6,500 nucleotides of DNA from an uncultured Eubacteriales bacterium (GCA_900547725.1 URHR01000094.1:1-6500); one strand, 5' to 3'. Shown: positions 1 to 6,097, counted from the stretch's first letter. Notes: generated from the letters alone by a model not told the origin. Numbers and translations: made by a program.

Positions 1-81
1 GTGAGAGAGGGAGGTTTGGAGGGAGAGAGCCCCCTCTTTCAAGAGGGGGCTCTCCTCCCTCCAAGGTCTTCCTCCCCTCAC
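1..81. repeat. Long imperfect palindrome at the 3' end of the histidine kinase gene
   Basis: The core is a hairpin at 17-63: a 22-nt left arm and a 23-nt right arm pair fully except for one bulged base, around a 2-nt centre (a real loop would open a few more bases). Outside it, GTGAG (1-5) and GGGAGG (9-14) can pair with CTCAC (77-81) and CCTCCC (71-76), so nearly all of 1-81 can fold back on itself. The outer arm overlaps the kinase stop codon (78-80). It could end transcription of the kinase gene, but neither strand has a T-run after the stem, so it is not a canonical intrinsic terminator. A dispersed palindromic repeat is the main alternative. The window edge may cut it. Confidence 0.6.
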
Positions 82-1304
82 TCCCGAAACACCACCCGGA
101 AGCCGATCTCGGAAGAGCCGGCGCGGTAGGCGGAGAGCGTCGCGCGGTGCGCGGAAGCCGTCGCCTGCGCAATGGACAGACCAATGCCGAACCCGCTCCC
201 GGACGTCCGAGCCTTGTCCGAGCGGTAGAAGCGGTCGAACAGGCGATTCAAGTCCGCCTCGCCAACCGCCGCATAGCTGTTTACGACCTCCAATACCGCA
301 TGGCGCTTGCAGGAAAGCGTGACCCGGATCTCCCCCGCAGGATCGCAGTACTTCACCGCGTTGTCCAACAGAATCGCCAGCAAACGGCGGATCGCCCCTT
401 CGTCGCCAAAACATCTGACCGCAGGCAGAATCTCCGATTCCATCCGCTTCCCCTGCGCACGCGCCAACGGCTCAAATTCCGATACCGTGTCCGCCACCGT
501 TTCCGAGAGGTCAAACTCTGCCTTGGAAAGCGGCGGCTTTTCTTCGTCCATGCGGCAAAGTGCGACCATCTGCCCCACAAGCTCCGCCATCTGCCGCCCT
601 TCGGCACGAATGTCGTCCAACCATTCGTTCTGCCCAAGCTCCGTCTCCGCAATGTCCAGATTTGTCAGAATCAACGTCAAAGGCGTTTTCAGCTCGTGGT
701 TCGCGTCGGTGATGAACTGCTTCTGCTTCGCGTAACTCTCCGCCGCAGGCTTGACCGCCACGCGCGAGAACAGAACAATCAGAAGCAACACCACCGCAAC
801 GCTGCCCGACAGAACCGCCGCCGTGTTCAGCAGCTGCGTCCGCAACTGCGAACGGTTCATGCTTCCGTCCACAAAAACAATCGCAGTTTCGCCGTCGTCC
901 TCATATACTTTGTAGCGGTAGATGCCGTACCACCCCCGCGCGTCCCCGTCGCGAACCGCCGCGGCATAGGCAACCGCCTCGTCCGCGTCCACCGCGTGAA
1001 TGTGCTCGGTGTCCACGTCGACCTCACCGTCATCCTCATACGTCACCGTAAAATACCGCGTGCTGAAGCGCACCTCGCTCCCCATGCTGTCCGGCTTTCC
1101 CATGCTGTCCTTCGGCGGCGGAACATCATCGTCCGGCTCGGGAAATTTCCAACGCCCCGAGGATACCGCGTCGGTCAGCTCGTCCATCGTGCGGTCCAGC
1201 GAAGAATAGCCCGATACCACGATCAGAACAAAGATCAGAGCAAACACGCCGAGCATCGAAAGCGTGCTGATGAGAATGAATTTCCTGCGCAACCGCCAGA
1301 TCAT
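78..1304 (-). CDS. Membrane sensor histidine kinase of a two-component system
   Basis: This 408-aa protein senses a signal at the membrane and phosphorylates the response regulator encoded just upstream. Residues about 9-31 form a first membrane segment, about 32-159 an extracytoplasmic domain, and about 160-181 a second membrane segment. The catalytic core is complete: H-box HELKTPL with the phosphoacceptor His203, N-box LLDNAVKY with Asn315, F-box LFDRFY at 355-360, and G-box GFGIGLS at 371-377. Only a short linker (about 182-197) joins the second membrane segment to the H-box helix, so a normal HAMP domain seems absent. The sensor domain is acidic and proline-rich near 57-75, with a duplicated DSMG; I do not recognise its fold or ligand. 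The start ATG overlaps the regulator stop (ATGA), and GGAGGG lies 6 nt upstream, so the two are translationally coupled. Confidence 0.95.
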   Translation of the reverse strand: MIWRLRRKFILISTLSMLGVFALIFVLIVVSGYSSLDRTMDELTDAVSSGRWKFPEPDDDVPPPKDSMGKPDSMGSEVRFSTRYFTVTYEDDGEVDVDTEHIHAVDADEAVAYAAAVRDGDARGWYGIYRYKVYEDDGETAIVFVDGSMNRSQLRTQLLNTAAVLSGSVAVVLLLIVLFSRVAVKPAAESYAKQKQFITDANHELKTPLTLILTNLDIAETELGQNEWLDDIRAEGRQMAELVGQMVALCRMDEEKPPLSKAEFDLSETVADTVSEFEPLARAQGKRMESEILPAVRCFGDEGAIRRLLAILLDNAVKYCDPAGEIRVTLSCKRHAVLEVVNSYAAVGEADLNRLFDRFYRSDKARTSGSGFGIGLSIAQATASAHRATLSAYRAGSSEIGFRVVFRE

Positions 1305-1975
1305 GCCGTTCCCTCCAGTACATATCCTGCGCCGCGGATGAAGCGCACCTGCCAGGAAGACCCGATTGCCTCCAACTTACGCCGCAGGTTGGAGATGTGA
1401 ACCCATACCACACCGGTATCCACGTCGGTGTCCCACCCCCAGACGTGCGTGATGATCTGCTCGGTGGTGAATACCGCCCCCGGATGCTCCGTAAGCATAC
1501 CGAGAATCTGAAACTCCTTCCCGCTGAGCAACCGGCGCACGTCGCCGCAAGAGATCTCACAGGTCGAGCGGTTCAGGGTCGTGTCCCCGAGCGTGACCAC
1601 ATCGGGCGAGAAGCGATCCCGCCGCCGTAGCATCGCGCGTACCCGCGCCAACAGTTCCTGCACCGAAAAGGGCTTGGGCAGATAATCGTCCGCTCCCGCG
1701 TCCAGCCCCTCAACCCGCTGATCCACCTCGGTTCGCGCAGTCAGAAACAGGGTGGGCGTGGTGATCCCCTCCCGCCGCAGGGTCGAGAGCACCGTCAGAC
1801 CGTCCGCCCCCGGCATCATGATGTCAAACACGAATCCGTCGTACTCCCCCGTGCGGGCGTAGTCCAACGCGTCGGTTCCGTTCGAAACACCGTCCGCCGC
1901 GTATTGGTTGGACGTGAAAATATGCAGCAGGGATTTGAGCAACCGCGGGTCGTCCTCCGCTATCAAAAGCCGCAT
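1301..1975 (-). CDS. OmpR/PhoB-family DNA-binding response regulator
   Basis: This 224-aa cytoplasmic transcription factor is activated by phosphorylation from the adjacent kinase. The receiver domain (about 1-118) has the acidic pocket Asp8/Asp9, the phosphoacceptor Asp51 (FDIMMPG), Thr79 and Lys101 (PKPF). A winged-helix DNA-binding domain follows (about 125-222), with a recognition helix near DTGVVWVHISNLRRKL and the family's C-terminal RGAGYVL. The chosen ATG at 1975 has AAAGGAGG 7 nt upstream. In-frame ATGs at 1981 and 2014 are less likely: the first touches the ribosome binding site and the second would add an atypical extension before MRLLIAEDD. It is the first gene of the two-gene operon and diverges from dapB. 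Its target genes cannot be read from the sequence; autoregulation is common in this family. Confidence 0.95.
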   Translation of the reverse strand: MRLLIAEDDPRLLKSLLHIFTSNQYAADGVSNGTDALDYARTGEYDGFVFDIMMPGADGLTVLSTLRREGITTPTLFLTARTEVDQRVEGLDAGADDYLPKPFSVQELLARVRAMLRRRDRFSPDVVTLGDTTLNRSTCEISCGDVRRLLSGKEFQILGMLTEHPGAVFTTEQIITHVWGWDTDVDTGVVWVHISNLRRKLEAIGSSWQVRFIRGAGYVLEGTA

Positions 1976-2049
1976 AACCATTCCTCCTTTGCCTGTCGTC
2001 AGTTTACCACACAAGCCTTAAATATGCCTAAAGGCGCTGTTTCTGATCT

Positions 2050-2078
2050 ATTATACCACAAAACCCGGAATTTGTCCA
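2050..2078 (-). promoter_or_regulatory. Sigma-A promoter of the two-component operon
   Basis: Read on the minus strand: -35 TGGACA (2073-2078), a 17-bp spacer, then -10 TATAAT (2050-2055) preceded by TGG, an extended -10. Transcription should begin near 2043, giving a leader of about 68 nt before the regulator start codon. On the plus strand the same bases lie between 30 and 58 nt upstream of the dapB start codon. Confidence 0.85.
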
Positions 2079-2107
2079 TACCGTTTGCGAAAGGAGGAAG
2101 GCAACGC

Positions 2108-2833
2108 ATGAATATTCTGCTTTGCGGCGCCGGCGGCAGGATGGGCGGTGAAGTCGCCCGCCTCGCCCTTGCGCGGGGCGATACCGTGACTCCCGTTGAC
2201 CCGCGCCGAGGACTTCCCGACGCGTCCTTTGCCGATATCCTCATCGACTTCTCCCATCCCGACGCAACCGCCGCGCTCCTTGCCTACGCAACGGGAAACC
2301 GCCTGCCGCTCTGCCTTGGCACAACAGGACAGGACAAAGGGCAGACGCACGCCATCCGAAGTGCCGCCGAGCGCATTCCCCTCTTTCGCGCCGCAAACTT
2401 TTCGCTCGGGGTCGCCCTTCTGGAGCGCCTGCTGACCCTTTCGCTGTCGGTCTTTCCGAACGCGGAGATCGAAATCACGGAGACCCATCACAGCCGGAAG
2501 CGCGACGCGCCGAGCGGAACGGCACTGGCGCTTGCAGATGCCGTCCGTGCCAAAATTCCCGACCGCTTCTCCCGCCCCGGACGCACAGGCTACGGCACGC
2601 GCGACCCGCGGGAGATCGGCATTCATTCCCTGCGCGTCGGCAACACCGTCGGCATCCATGAAATCCTGCTCGATACGGGCGGCGAAGCCATCACCCTCCG
2701 CCACGTGGCGCACGACCGCTCGGCTTATGCGGCGGGCGCGCTTGCCGCCGCCGATCTTCTGGTCACCAAGCCTGCCGGGCTGTTCGGCATGGCGGATCTG
2801 TTTGCAAATCTTACCAAGGAGGCTTTTTCCTGA
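2108..2833 (+). CDS. dapB: 4-hydroxy-tetrahydrodipicolinate reductase
   Basis: DapB reduces 4-hydroxy-tetrahydrodipicolinate to tetrahydrodipicolinate with NAD(P)H, in the lysine/diaminopimelate pathway of the cytoplasm. The 241-aa product has the N-terminal nucleotide-binding loop CGAGGRMG (6-13), DFSHP (47-51), GTTG (71-74) and the substrate-binding signature ETHHSRKRDAPSGTA (125-139). By comparison with E. coli DapB, His127 and Lys131 would be the catalytic residues. It is somewhat shorter than the E. coli enzyme (273 aa), mainly through a compact N-terminal half. The ATG at 2108 is preferred because AAGGAGG lies 10 nt upstream and the nucleotide-binding motif begins at once; the frame stays open further upstream, but that stretch runs through the divergent promoter. 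Its stop overlaps the ddh start by 1 nt. No convincing promoter of its own was found. Confidence 0.96.
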   Translation: MNILLCGAGGRMGGEVARLALARGDTVTPVDPRRGLPDASFADILIDFSHPDATAALLAYATGNRLPLCLGTTGQDKGQTHAIRSAAERIPLFRAANFSLGVALLERLLTLSLSVFPNAEIEITETHHSRKRDAPSGTALALADAVRAKIPDRFSRPGRTGYGTRDPREIGIHSLRVGNTVGIHEILLDTGGEAITLRHVAHDRSAYAAGALAAADLLVTKPAGLFGMADLFANLTKEAFS

Positions 2834-3810
2834 TGAATATCCGAATCGCAATCTGCGGCTACGGCAACCTCGGAAAAGGCGCGGAACGCGCCGCGCTTGC
2901 CGCGCCTGACATCGACCTTGTCGCCATCTTCACCCGCCGCCCGAACGAGCCGCTCCGAACGCTTGGCAACGTCCCCGCTCTGCCGCTCTCCGCCCTGCGG
3001 CATTGGAAGAATCGGGTCGACGTCCTGCTGCTCTGCGGCGGGAGCGCAACCGACCTGCCGCGCCAGACCCCGACTTTTGCCGCCGACTTCAACACGGTCG
3101 ACAGCTTCGACACGCACGAGAAAATCCCCGCGCACTTCGCCGCAGTCGACCGCGCCGCGCGTTCTTCGGGACATCTCGCACTCATCAGCGCAGGCTGGGA
3201 TCCGGGGCTGTTTTCGGCGGCGCGTTCCCTGTTCGCCTCCGTCCTGCCAAACGGTGAGAGTGTGACCTTCTGGGGCAGAGGGGTCAGCCAAGGGCATTCC
3301 GATGCCATCCGCCGCCTGCCGGGCGTGCGGGATGCAAGAGAATATACCGTCCCCATTCCCGAAGCCGCAGAGCAGGCAGAGCACGGACAGCTTGCGGGAC
3401 TGACCCCTACAAAAACCCATCGGCGGGAGTGCTACGTCGTTGCAGAGGACGGCGCGAACCGCGCGAAAATCGAGCGGGATATCCGCACCATGCCGAACTA
3501 CTTCCAAGGTTACGAAACAACGGTCACCTTTGTCACGCAGGAGGAACTGACCCGGGATCACAGCGAACTGCCGCACGGCGGACGGGTCATTCGGAGCGGA
3601 AAAACCGCCGCCGACCATACCCACACCCTCACCATGGGACTGCAATCGGATTCCAACCCCGCGTTGACAGGCAGCGTTCTCGTCGCCTGTTCCCGCGCCG
3701 TCGCCCGCCTGCGCGCCAACGGAACAACCGGCTGTATCACCCCGCTCGACCTCTCCCCCGCCCTTCTCTCTCCCCTCCCGCCGGACCTCCAACGGAAGCA
3801 ATTCCTGTAA
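2833..3810 (+). CDS. ddh: meso-diaminopimelate D-dehydrogenase
   Basis: Ddh (EC 1.4.1.16) reductively aminates tetrahydrodipicolinate with NADPH and ammonia to meso-diaminopimelate in one step, bypassing the succinylase, acetylase and aminotransferase branches. The 325-aa length fits the family (about 320-330). Visible features are the Rossmann loop GYGNLGK (9-15), CGGSATDLP (68-76), DSFDTHEKIP (90-99), SAGWDPGLFS (119-128), the highly diagnostic GRGVSQGHSDAIRR (148-161), and GLQSDSNPALTGSVLVA (269-285) near the C-terminus. AAGGAGG (2816-2822) lies inside the end of dapB, 10 nt before the ATG, and the genes overlap as TGATG, so translation is coupled and the product of DapB is the substrate of Ddh. 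The gene converges on rpsI, and no U-tract terminator is seen on the plus strand. Confidence 0.96.
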   Translation: MNIRIAICGYGNLGKGAERAALAAPDIDLVAIFTRRPNEPLRTLGNVPALPLSALRHWKNRVDVLLLCGGSATDLPRQTPTFAADFNTVDSFDTHEKIPAHFAAVDRAARSSGHLALISAGWDPGLFSAARSLFASVLPNGESVTFWGRGVSQGHSDAIRRLPGVRDAREYTVPIPEAAEQAEHGQLAGLTPTKTHRRECYVVAEDGANRAKIERDIRTMPNYFQGYETTVTFVTQEELTRDHSELPHGGRVIRSGKTAADHTHTLTMGLQSDSNPALTGSVLVACSRAVARLRANGTTGCITPLDLSPALLSPLPPDLQRKQFL

Positions 3811-3862
3811 GCCAATCGGGCGCAACCAACCGCTTGGCGAACCGTTCAAGACAGAATAAAAA

Positions 3863-3892
3863 ACAACACCTGCCGATAACGGCAGGTGTTGT
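3863..3892 (-). terminator. Intrinsic terminator of rplM-rpsI
   Basis: A perfect 13-bp stem (3863-3875 with 3880-3892) encloses a 4-nt loop. On the minus strand it is followed at once by a run of six T (TTTTTTATTC), and it lies 24 nt past the rpsI stop codon. On the plus strand the same stem follows ddh by about 50 nt but lacks a T-run, so any termination of ddh there would be weaker. Confidence 0.9.
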
Positions 3893-3916
3893 AATCCACC
3901 CAAGCGGATGTTGATT

Positions 3917-4318
3917 TTATCTCTTGCTGAACTGCGGTGCACGACGTGCAGCTTTGAGACCGTACTTCTTTCTTTCCTTCATACGAGGGTCGCGAGTCAA
4001 GAGCCCTGCCGCCTTCAGAGCGGGCTTCAGCTCCGCGTCCGAAGCAACCAGCGCACGCGCCAGTCCGTGACGGATTGCGCCTGCCTGTCCCGAGATTCCG
4101 CCGCCCTTTACGGTAGCGATGATGTCAAACTTGCCTGCGGTTCCGGTTACGCCGAACGGCTGATTGACAATCAGCTTCAGCGTCTCCAGACCGAAATAAT
4201 CGTCAATATCTCTGCCGTTGACCGTGATCGCGCCCGAACCGGGAACGATGCGAACGCGGGCAACCGACTTCTTTCTTCTGCCTGTGCCGTAGAAATAAGG
4301 CTTTGCGCTTGTATACAT
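3917..4318 (-). CDS. rpsI: 30S ribosomal protein S9
   Basis: S9 is a small-subunit protein whose C-terminal tail reaches the peptidyl-tRNA site. The 133-aa product has the early motif GTGRRKKSVARVR (11-23), the family signature GGGISGQAGAIRHGLARAL (72-90) and the conserved basic end closing in SKR. Its length matches bacterial S9 (about 130 aa). The ATG at 4318 has GGAAGGA 9 nt upstream. It follows rplM by 25 nt in the usual bacterial rplM-rpsI order and is the last gene before the terminator at 3863-3892. Confidence 0.98.
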   Translation of the reverse strand: MYTSAKPYFYGTGRRKKSVARVRIVPGSGAITVNGRDIDDYFGLETLKLIVNQPFGVTGTAGKFDIIATVKGGGISGQAGAIRHGLARALVASDAELKPALKAAGLLTRDPRMKERKKYGLKAARRAPQFSKR

Positions 4319-4343
4319 CAGTTTATGTCCTTCCTTTCCTCAA

Positions 4344-4772
4344 TTAAAACTCATAAGCCTCGGGCTTCTGCGCCTCGTGCTTGTGAGCTTCGCCGGCATA
4401 GACCTTCAGGCGGGCATAAGCCTGTGCGCCGAGCGTGTTCTTCGGGAGCATTCCCTTGATCGCCTGCTCCATCGCAAGCTCCGGCTTGGTTGCCATCAGG
4501 GTCTTGTACTGAACCTTCTTCAGACCGCCGATATAGCCGGAATGATGAATCAGGTACTTCTGCTCAAGCTTCTTACCGGTCAGGATCGCCTTGTCTGCAT
4601 TGATGACGATCACGAAATTTCCGCAGTCGACATGAGGGGTGAATTCGGGAGCGTTCTTGCCGCGCAGCAGATCGGCTGCCGCAACAGCGGTCTTGCCCAA
4701 GGGCTTGTTCGCCGCGTCCAGAATGTACCACTTACGAACCACAGATTCTTTTTTCTGCATAAACGTGGACAT
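4344..4772 (-). CDS. rplM: 50S ribosomal protein L13
   Basis: L13 is an early-assembly protein of the large ribosomal subunit. The 142-aa product has the usual family length. Visible landmarks are the N-terminal WYILDAANKPLGK (15-27), LLRGKNAPEFTPHVDCGNFV (35-54) and the signature IKGMLPKNTLG (105-115) followed by LKVYAG (122-127). The ATG at 4772 has GGAGG 10 nt upstream; an internal ATG at codon 5 has no comparable binding site. It heads the rplM-rpsI operon behind a consensus promoter, with a leader of about 40 nt. In some Firmicutes this gene is preceded by a structured autoregulatory leader; I see no clear structure in this short one. Confidence 0.98.
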   Translation of the reverse strand: MSTFMQKKESVVRKWYILDAANKPLGKTAVAAADLLRGKNAPEFTPHVDCGNFVIVINADKAILTGKKLEQKYLIHHSGYIGGLKKVQYKTLMATKPELAMEQAIKGMLPKNTLGAQAYARLKVYAGEAHKHEAQKPEAYEF

Positions 4773-4820
4773 TATTGTGTTTCCTCCAGATTTATAGTAC
4801 TACATTTATCACGCTCGGAT

Positions 4821-4849
4821 ATTATACCACATCCGCGCGGGCTTGTCAA
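4821..4849 (-). promoter_or_regulatory. Consensus sigma-A promoter of rplM-rpsI
   Basis: On the minus strand: -35 TTGACA (4844-4849), a 17-bp spacer, and TATAAT (4821-4826) preceded by TGTGG, an extended -10. Both hexamers match consensus exactly. Directly upstream is a run of A and T (about 4854-4870), resembling an UP element. This is the arrangement expected of a very strong, growth-rate-linked promoter. Confidence 0.93.
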
Positions 4850-4969
4850 GGGTTTTTTCAAAAAAAATTCCGTTATTTTAATTTAGATACCCTTAAACTC
4901 TCATTTTCTCTCGTTTTCTCCCGTTTTTGCGCCGTTTCCTCGCTCGTCGGGATCGTTTTTTTCGCCCGT

Positions 4970-4999
4970 AAAAAAGAACGGCTTCCGCCGTTCTTTTTT
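4970..4999 (-). terminator. Intrinsic terminator after rpmA, symmetric
   Basis: The stem 4970-4982 pairs with 4987-4999 (core GAACGGC/GCCGTTC, extended by A/T pairs) around a 4-nt loop. It begins only a few nucleotides past the rpmA stop codon. The minus-strand RNA ends in a run of six U, and the plus strand also ends in a T-run, so it could act in both directions. It separates rpmA from the rplM promoter. Confidence 0.9.
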
Positions 5000-5003
5000 T
5001 GAA

Positions 5004-5285
5004 TCAGTCTGCGTAAACGCTGACCTTCTTCTGCGTCTTGCTCTTGTGCTCGAACTTGACCTTGCCGTCGATGAGCGCGTACAGGGTGTAATCCTTGCCG
5101 ACGCCGACGTTCTCACCTGCATGAACCGCAGTGCCGCGCTGTCTGACAATGATATTGCCCGCAACGACTGCCTGTCCGTCCGCCTTTTTCACGCCGAGAC
5201 GCTTGGACTCACTGTCTCTGCCGTTTTTGGTAGAACCAACGCCCTTTTTGTGAGCAAAGAACTGTAAACTGAGCTTCAACATCAT
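5004..5285 (-). CDS. rpmA: 50S ribosomal protein L27, with cleavable N-terminus
   Basis: L27 lies at the peptidyl-transferase centre, its N-terminal tail reaching the tRNA ends. The 93-aa product starts MMLKLSLQFF and continues AHKKGVGSTKNGRDS. In Firmicutes the first residues are removed by Prp after LQFF, exposing AHKKG; the same pattern here predicts cleavage between Phe10 and Ala11. The signature GNIIVRQRGTAVHAG is at 43-57. Two adjacent ATGs (5285 and 5282) follow AGGAGG by 6 and 9 nt; either could be used, and the choice changes one residue that is cleaved off. An upstream in-frame ATG at 5324 overlaps the prp stop but gives an atypical extension and lacks a ribosome binding site. It is the last gene of rplU-prp-rpmA. 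Confidence 0.97.
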   Translation of the reverse strand: MMLKLSLQFFAHKKGVGSTKNGRDSESKRLGVKKADGQAVVAGNIIVRQRGTAVHAGENVGVGKDYTLYALIDGKVKFEHKSKTQKKVSVYAD

Positions 5286-5320
5286 TCTGTTCCTCCTGTT
5301 CGTTTTTTGGATGGTAGAGA

Positions 5321-5683
5321 TCATTCTCCGTAGGGTCTGTCCTCAACGGTCACGTCAAGGAAATCGCCGTATTCCTCCAGCATATCGCCAAGCTGCATAT
5401 AGTACCCCATCATGATGCCCGAGACCGCATAACGCTTGTAGTCGTCGGCTTCGAATTCCGGCAGAGCGGCTTTGGCTCTGACCCGGACGCGGGTGTCGTC
5501 CTCCGAAATCTCGTAATCGACCGGAGAATCGTATGCAACCTCAACGGTGTTGATGAGAAACATGGTCATCGAGGAGATGGCGGCGCAGAGAATATCGTCC
5601 CCCGCCTCACCGTAGCCGGTGTGCCCCTGCTCCTCAAAGCCGTAGAACACTCCACCGCTTCTGAAAAACACGATTTTCGTCAT
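5321..5683 (-). CDS. prp: Ribosomal-processing cysteine protease Prp
   Basis: Prp (formerly the YsxB/DUF464 family) cleaves the N-terminal extension from L27, a step shown to be essential in Staphylococcus aureus. The 120-aa product is a little longer than typical (about 105-115). It has the catalytic His21 in EEQGHTGYGEAGDD and the catalytic Cys33 in ILCAAIS, spaced as in S. aureus Prp (His22/Cys34). The gene lies between rplU and rpmA as in most Firmicutes. The ATG at 5683 begins 16 nt after the rplU stop and has no recognisable Shine-Dalgarno sequence at normal distance, unlike every other gene here, so its expression may depend on ribosomes finishing rplU and may be kept low relative to the ribosomal proteins. 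Confidence 0.94.
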   Translation of the reverse strand: MTKIVFFRSGGVFYGFEEQGHTGYGEAGDDILCAAISSMTMFLINTVEVAYDSPVDYEISEDDTRVRVRAKAALPEFEADDYKRYAVSGIMMGYYMQLGDMLEEYGDFLDVTVEDRPYGE

Positions 5684-5699
5684 GTTCTTAGGTTGAAGA

Positions 5700-6011
5700 T
5701 CAACCCTCGATCTTCACGATCTGCACCTTGGTGTAAGGCTGTCTGTGACCGATCTTCTTCTTCTCGTTCTTCTTGGACTTGTACTTCAGAACGTAGATTT
5801 TCTTGCCCTTGCCGTTTTTCAGGACCTTAGCGGTCACCTTGGCGCCGGCAACGACGGGAGTACCTGCCTTGAAGCCGTTGTTATCCGACAGAGCCTTGAC
5901 CTGATCGAAAACGATCTCGTCCCCCTCGGCAACCTCGAGCTTCTCGACAAAAATGATGTCCTGCTCGACTACTTTGTACTGCTTTCCGCCGGTTTCGATA
6001 ACTGCAAACAC
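5700..6011 (-). CDS. rplU: 50S ribosomal protein L21, GTG start
   Basis: L21 binds 23S rRNA in the large subunit. From the GTG at 6011 the product is 103 aa, matching the family (about 102-104), and begins MFAVIETGGKQYKV as expected. The C-terminal signature runs from IYVLKYKSKKN (72-82) through GHRQPYTKVQI (88-98). GAGAGG (6020-6025) lies 8 nt upstream of this GTG. Another in-frame GTG at 6020 would add three residues but overlaps the ribosome binding site, so it is rejected. It is the first gene of rplU-prp-rpmA and has a leader of about 80 nt that could carry regulatory structure. Confidence 0.96.
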   Translation of the reverse strand: MFAVIETGGKQYKVVEQDIIFVEKLEVAEGDEIVFDQVKALSDNNGFKAGTPVVAGAKVTAKVLKNGKGKKIYVLKYKSKKNEKKKIGHRQPYTKVQIVKIEG

Positions 6012-6091
6012 GAAAAGCACCTCTCTTTCTCATAGACTCGCTGAAACGGGGCGGCGTCAGAGACGCACTTTAAAAAGCCTTTTTCAAGCGG
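6012..6091 (-). promoter_or_regulatory. rplU leader, candidate regulatory 5' UTR
   Basis: About 80 nt lie between the predicted transcription start and the rplU GTG. They contain a small hairpin (GCGTC/GACGC, 6054-6066, 3-nt loop) and a possible A/T stem at 6072-6084. Ribosomal-protein leaders upstream of rplU are known in Firmicutes (L21 leader family), so this is a candidate, but I cannot confirm the family's consensus by eye. Confidence 0.35.
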
Positions 6092-6097
6092 CGTATT

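Noticed and set aside
147..1400. A 417-codon open frame on the plus strand, antisense to the histidine kinase
   Set aside because: Its product is arginine-, histidine- and valine-rich with no domain, has no ribosome binding site, and lies opposite a kinase with all its motifs. It is a by-product of GC-rich coding.
1904..2107. N-terminal extension of DapB by 68 residues
   Set aside because: It would read through the response-regulator coding region and the divergent promoter. The ATG at 2108 has a good ribosome binding site and directly precedes the nucleotide-binding loop.
1976..2107. Lysine riboswitch upstream of dapB
   Set aside because: The gap is only about 132 bp and contains the opposing promoter. 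A lysine riboswitch needs roughly 170 nt or more plus an expression platform, and no such fold is visible.
2725..3942. A 405-codon open frame on the minus strand opposite ddh
   Set aside because: Low-complexity, charge-biased product without a recognisable motif, running across the rpsI terminator and opposite a clear Ddh. Considered a shadow.
4773..4815. Structured L13 autoregulatory leader before rplM
   Set aside because: Only about 40 nt with no convincing stem. It cannot be supported by eye.
4775..5002. Short plus-strand open frames between rplM and rpmA
   Set aside because: They cross the rplM promoter, the AT-rich tract and the rpmA terminator, and their products are low-complexity.
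5286..5324. Upstream ATG for rpmA overlapping the prp stop codon
   Set aside because: It adds MISTIQKTNRRNR before the conserved MMLKLSLQFF and lacks a ribosome binding site, whereas AGGAGG sits right before the internal ATGs.
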